NCBI GenBank assembly: GCA_023266695.1 | Contig: JAHFPO010000123.1 | Span: 1 to 6,916, forward strand | From: Hyphomicrobiales bacterium | Lineage (GTDB): Bacteria; Pseudomonadota; Alphaproteobacteria; Rhizobiales; Xanthobacteraceae | Direction: 5' to 3' | Length of the DNA: 6,916 bases | In this document: positions 6,842 to 6,916 of the stretch, piece by piece | Layout: each line of letters opens with the position of its first letter | Numbering within the stretch: position 1 is the first letter of the stretch | Made by a program: the position numbers and the translations under genes | The notes under the pieces: model-generated | Database searches by the model: none | What the model saw: the letters and a program-made list of their open reading frames with translations, nothing else | What the model was told of the DNA's origin: nothing

Positions 6842-6859
6842 ATGAACAAAATGAACAAA
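6842..6859 (+). repeat. 9-bp tandem repeat (ATGAACAAA x2) at the regulator start
   Basis: Two exact copies of ATGAACAAA lie head to tail and encode MNK-MNK at the N-terminus of the XRE regulator. The duplication is in frame and creates two possible start codons. It is likely a local duplication, possibly lineage-specific. Confidence 0.7.
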
Positions 6860-6916
6860 AAATCGCCGAACCCAATCGACAGGCACGTCGGCAGTCGCGT
6901 GCGCATGCGTCGTATG
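6842..6916 (+). CDS. XRE-family HTH transcriptional regulator, N-terminal fragment (PraR/PhrR-like)
   Basis: The first 25 codons are visible and the gene runs off the window: MNKMNKKSPNPIDRH followed by VGSRVRMRRM. The NPID-(x)HVGSR-(V/I)-R-(x)RR block is the lead-in to the first helix of a Cro/C1-type DNA-binding domain found in alphaproteobacterial regulators of the PraR/PhrR type. In these, as I recall, the next residues are usually LGMSQEKLG and a QKYEKG recognition segment, which cannot be seen here. Members of this group control biofilm, quorum-sensing and stress or symbiosis genes in rhizobia. phrR of Sinorhizobium was, from memory, described next to actA (an lnt homologue) as a low-pH-inducible gene, which fits this neighbourhood. 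Family assignment is good despite the short fragment; the regulon is unknown. Confidence 0.8.
   Translation, partial: MNKMNKKSPNPIDRHVGSRVRMRRM

Noticed and set aside
1..6916. Mobile elements, CRISPR arrays, tRNA/rRNA genes, or a new accessory system
   Set aside because: No transposase, integrase or terminal repeats, no spaced direct repeats, and no tRNA-like cloverleaf were seen. Apart from the 118-base junction and the 87-base gap before miaB, the window is filled by conserved core genes.

Overview
The window is a dense, GC-rich stretch (roughly 65% GC by eye, not computed) of core alphaproteobacterial genome, most likely from the Hyphomicrobiales (Rhizobiales). The lineage call rests on gene order, which matches from memory the rhizobial order fur/mur - plsC-like - miaB - phoH - ybeY - corC - lnt - XRE regulator. 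It also rests on the N-terminus of the last gene (NPIDRHVGSRVRMRR), which looks like the rhizobial PraR/PhrR-type regulators. Genus cannot be told from the sequence.

Layout, all on the + strand: the 3' end of a Fur-family regulator gene (1-140); a PlsC-family acyltransferase (147-965); MiaB tRNA methylthiotransferase (1053-2453, possibly from 993); PhoH/YbeZ ATPase (2454-3506); YbeY endoribonuclease (3503-3991); a soluble CorC/HlyC-type CBS protein (3988-5106); Lnt apolipoprotein N-acyltransferase (5113-6723, or from 5122); a 118-base AT-richer gap; and the first 25 codons of an XRE-family regulator running off the right edge (6842-6916). From the acyltransferase to lnt the genes are packed as one apparent transcription unit: 6-base gaps, one abutting stop/start (miaB-phoH) and two 4-base overlaps (phoH-ybeY, ybeY-corC). 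There is no internal gap above 90 bases and no visible internal terminator.

The genes fall into two themes. MiaB (tRNA modification), PhoH and YbeY (rRNA processing and ribosome quality control) act on RNA. The acyltransferase, CorC-like protein and Lnt act on membrane lipid, ion balance and lipoproteins. In E. coli the related cluster ybeZ-ybeY-ybeX-lnt sits just downstream of miaB, so the core of this arrangement is conserved across Proteobacteria. The acyltransferase upstream and the XRE gene downstream are the alphaproteobacterial additions.

I see no mobile element, CRISPR array, tRNA, rRNA or accessory system, and no sign of a new defence or biosynthetic system. The least ordinary part is the last 250 bases. 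There the base composition shifts, the six-mer GAACAA/TTGTTC clusters, a perfect 7-bp inverted repeat lies at the end of lnt, and a 9-bp tandem repeat duplicates the start of the regulator gene.
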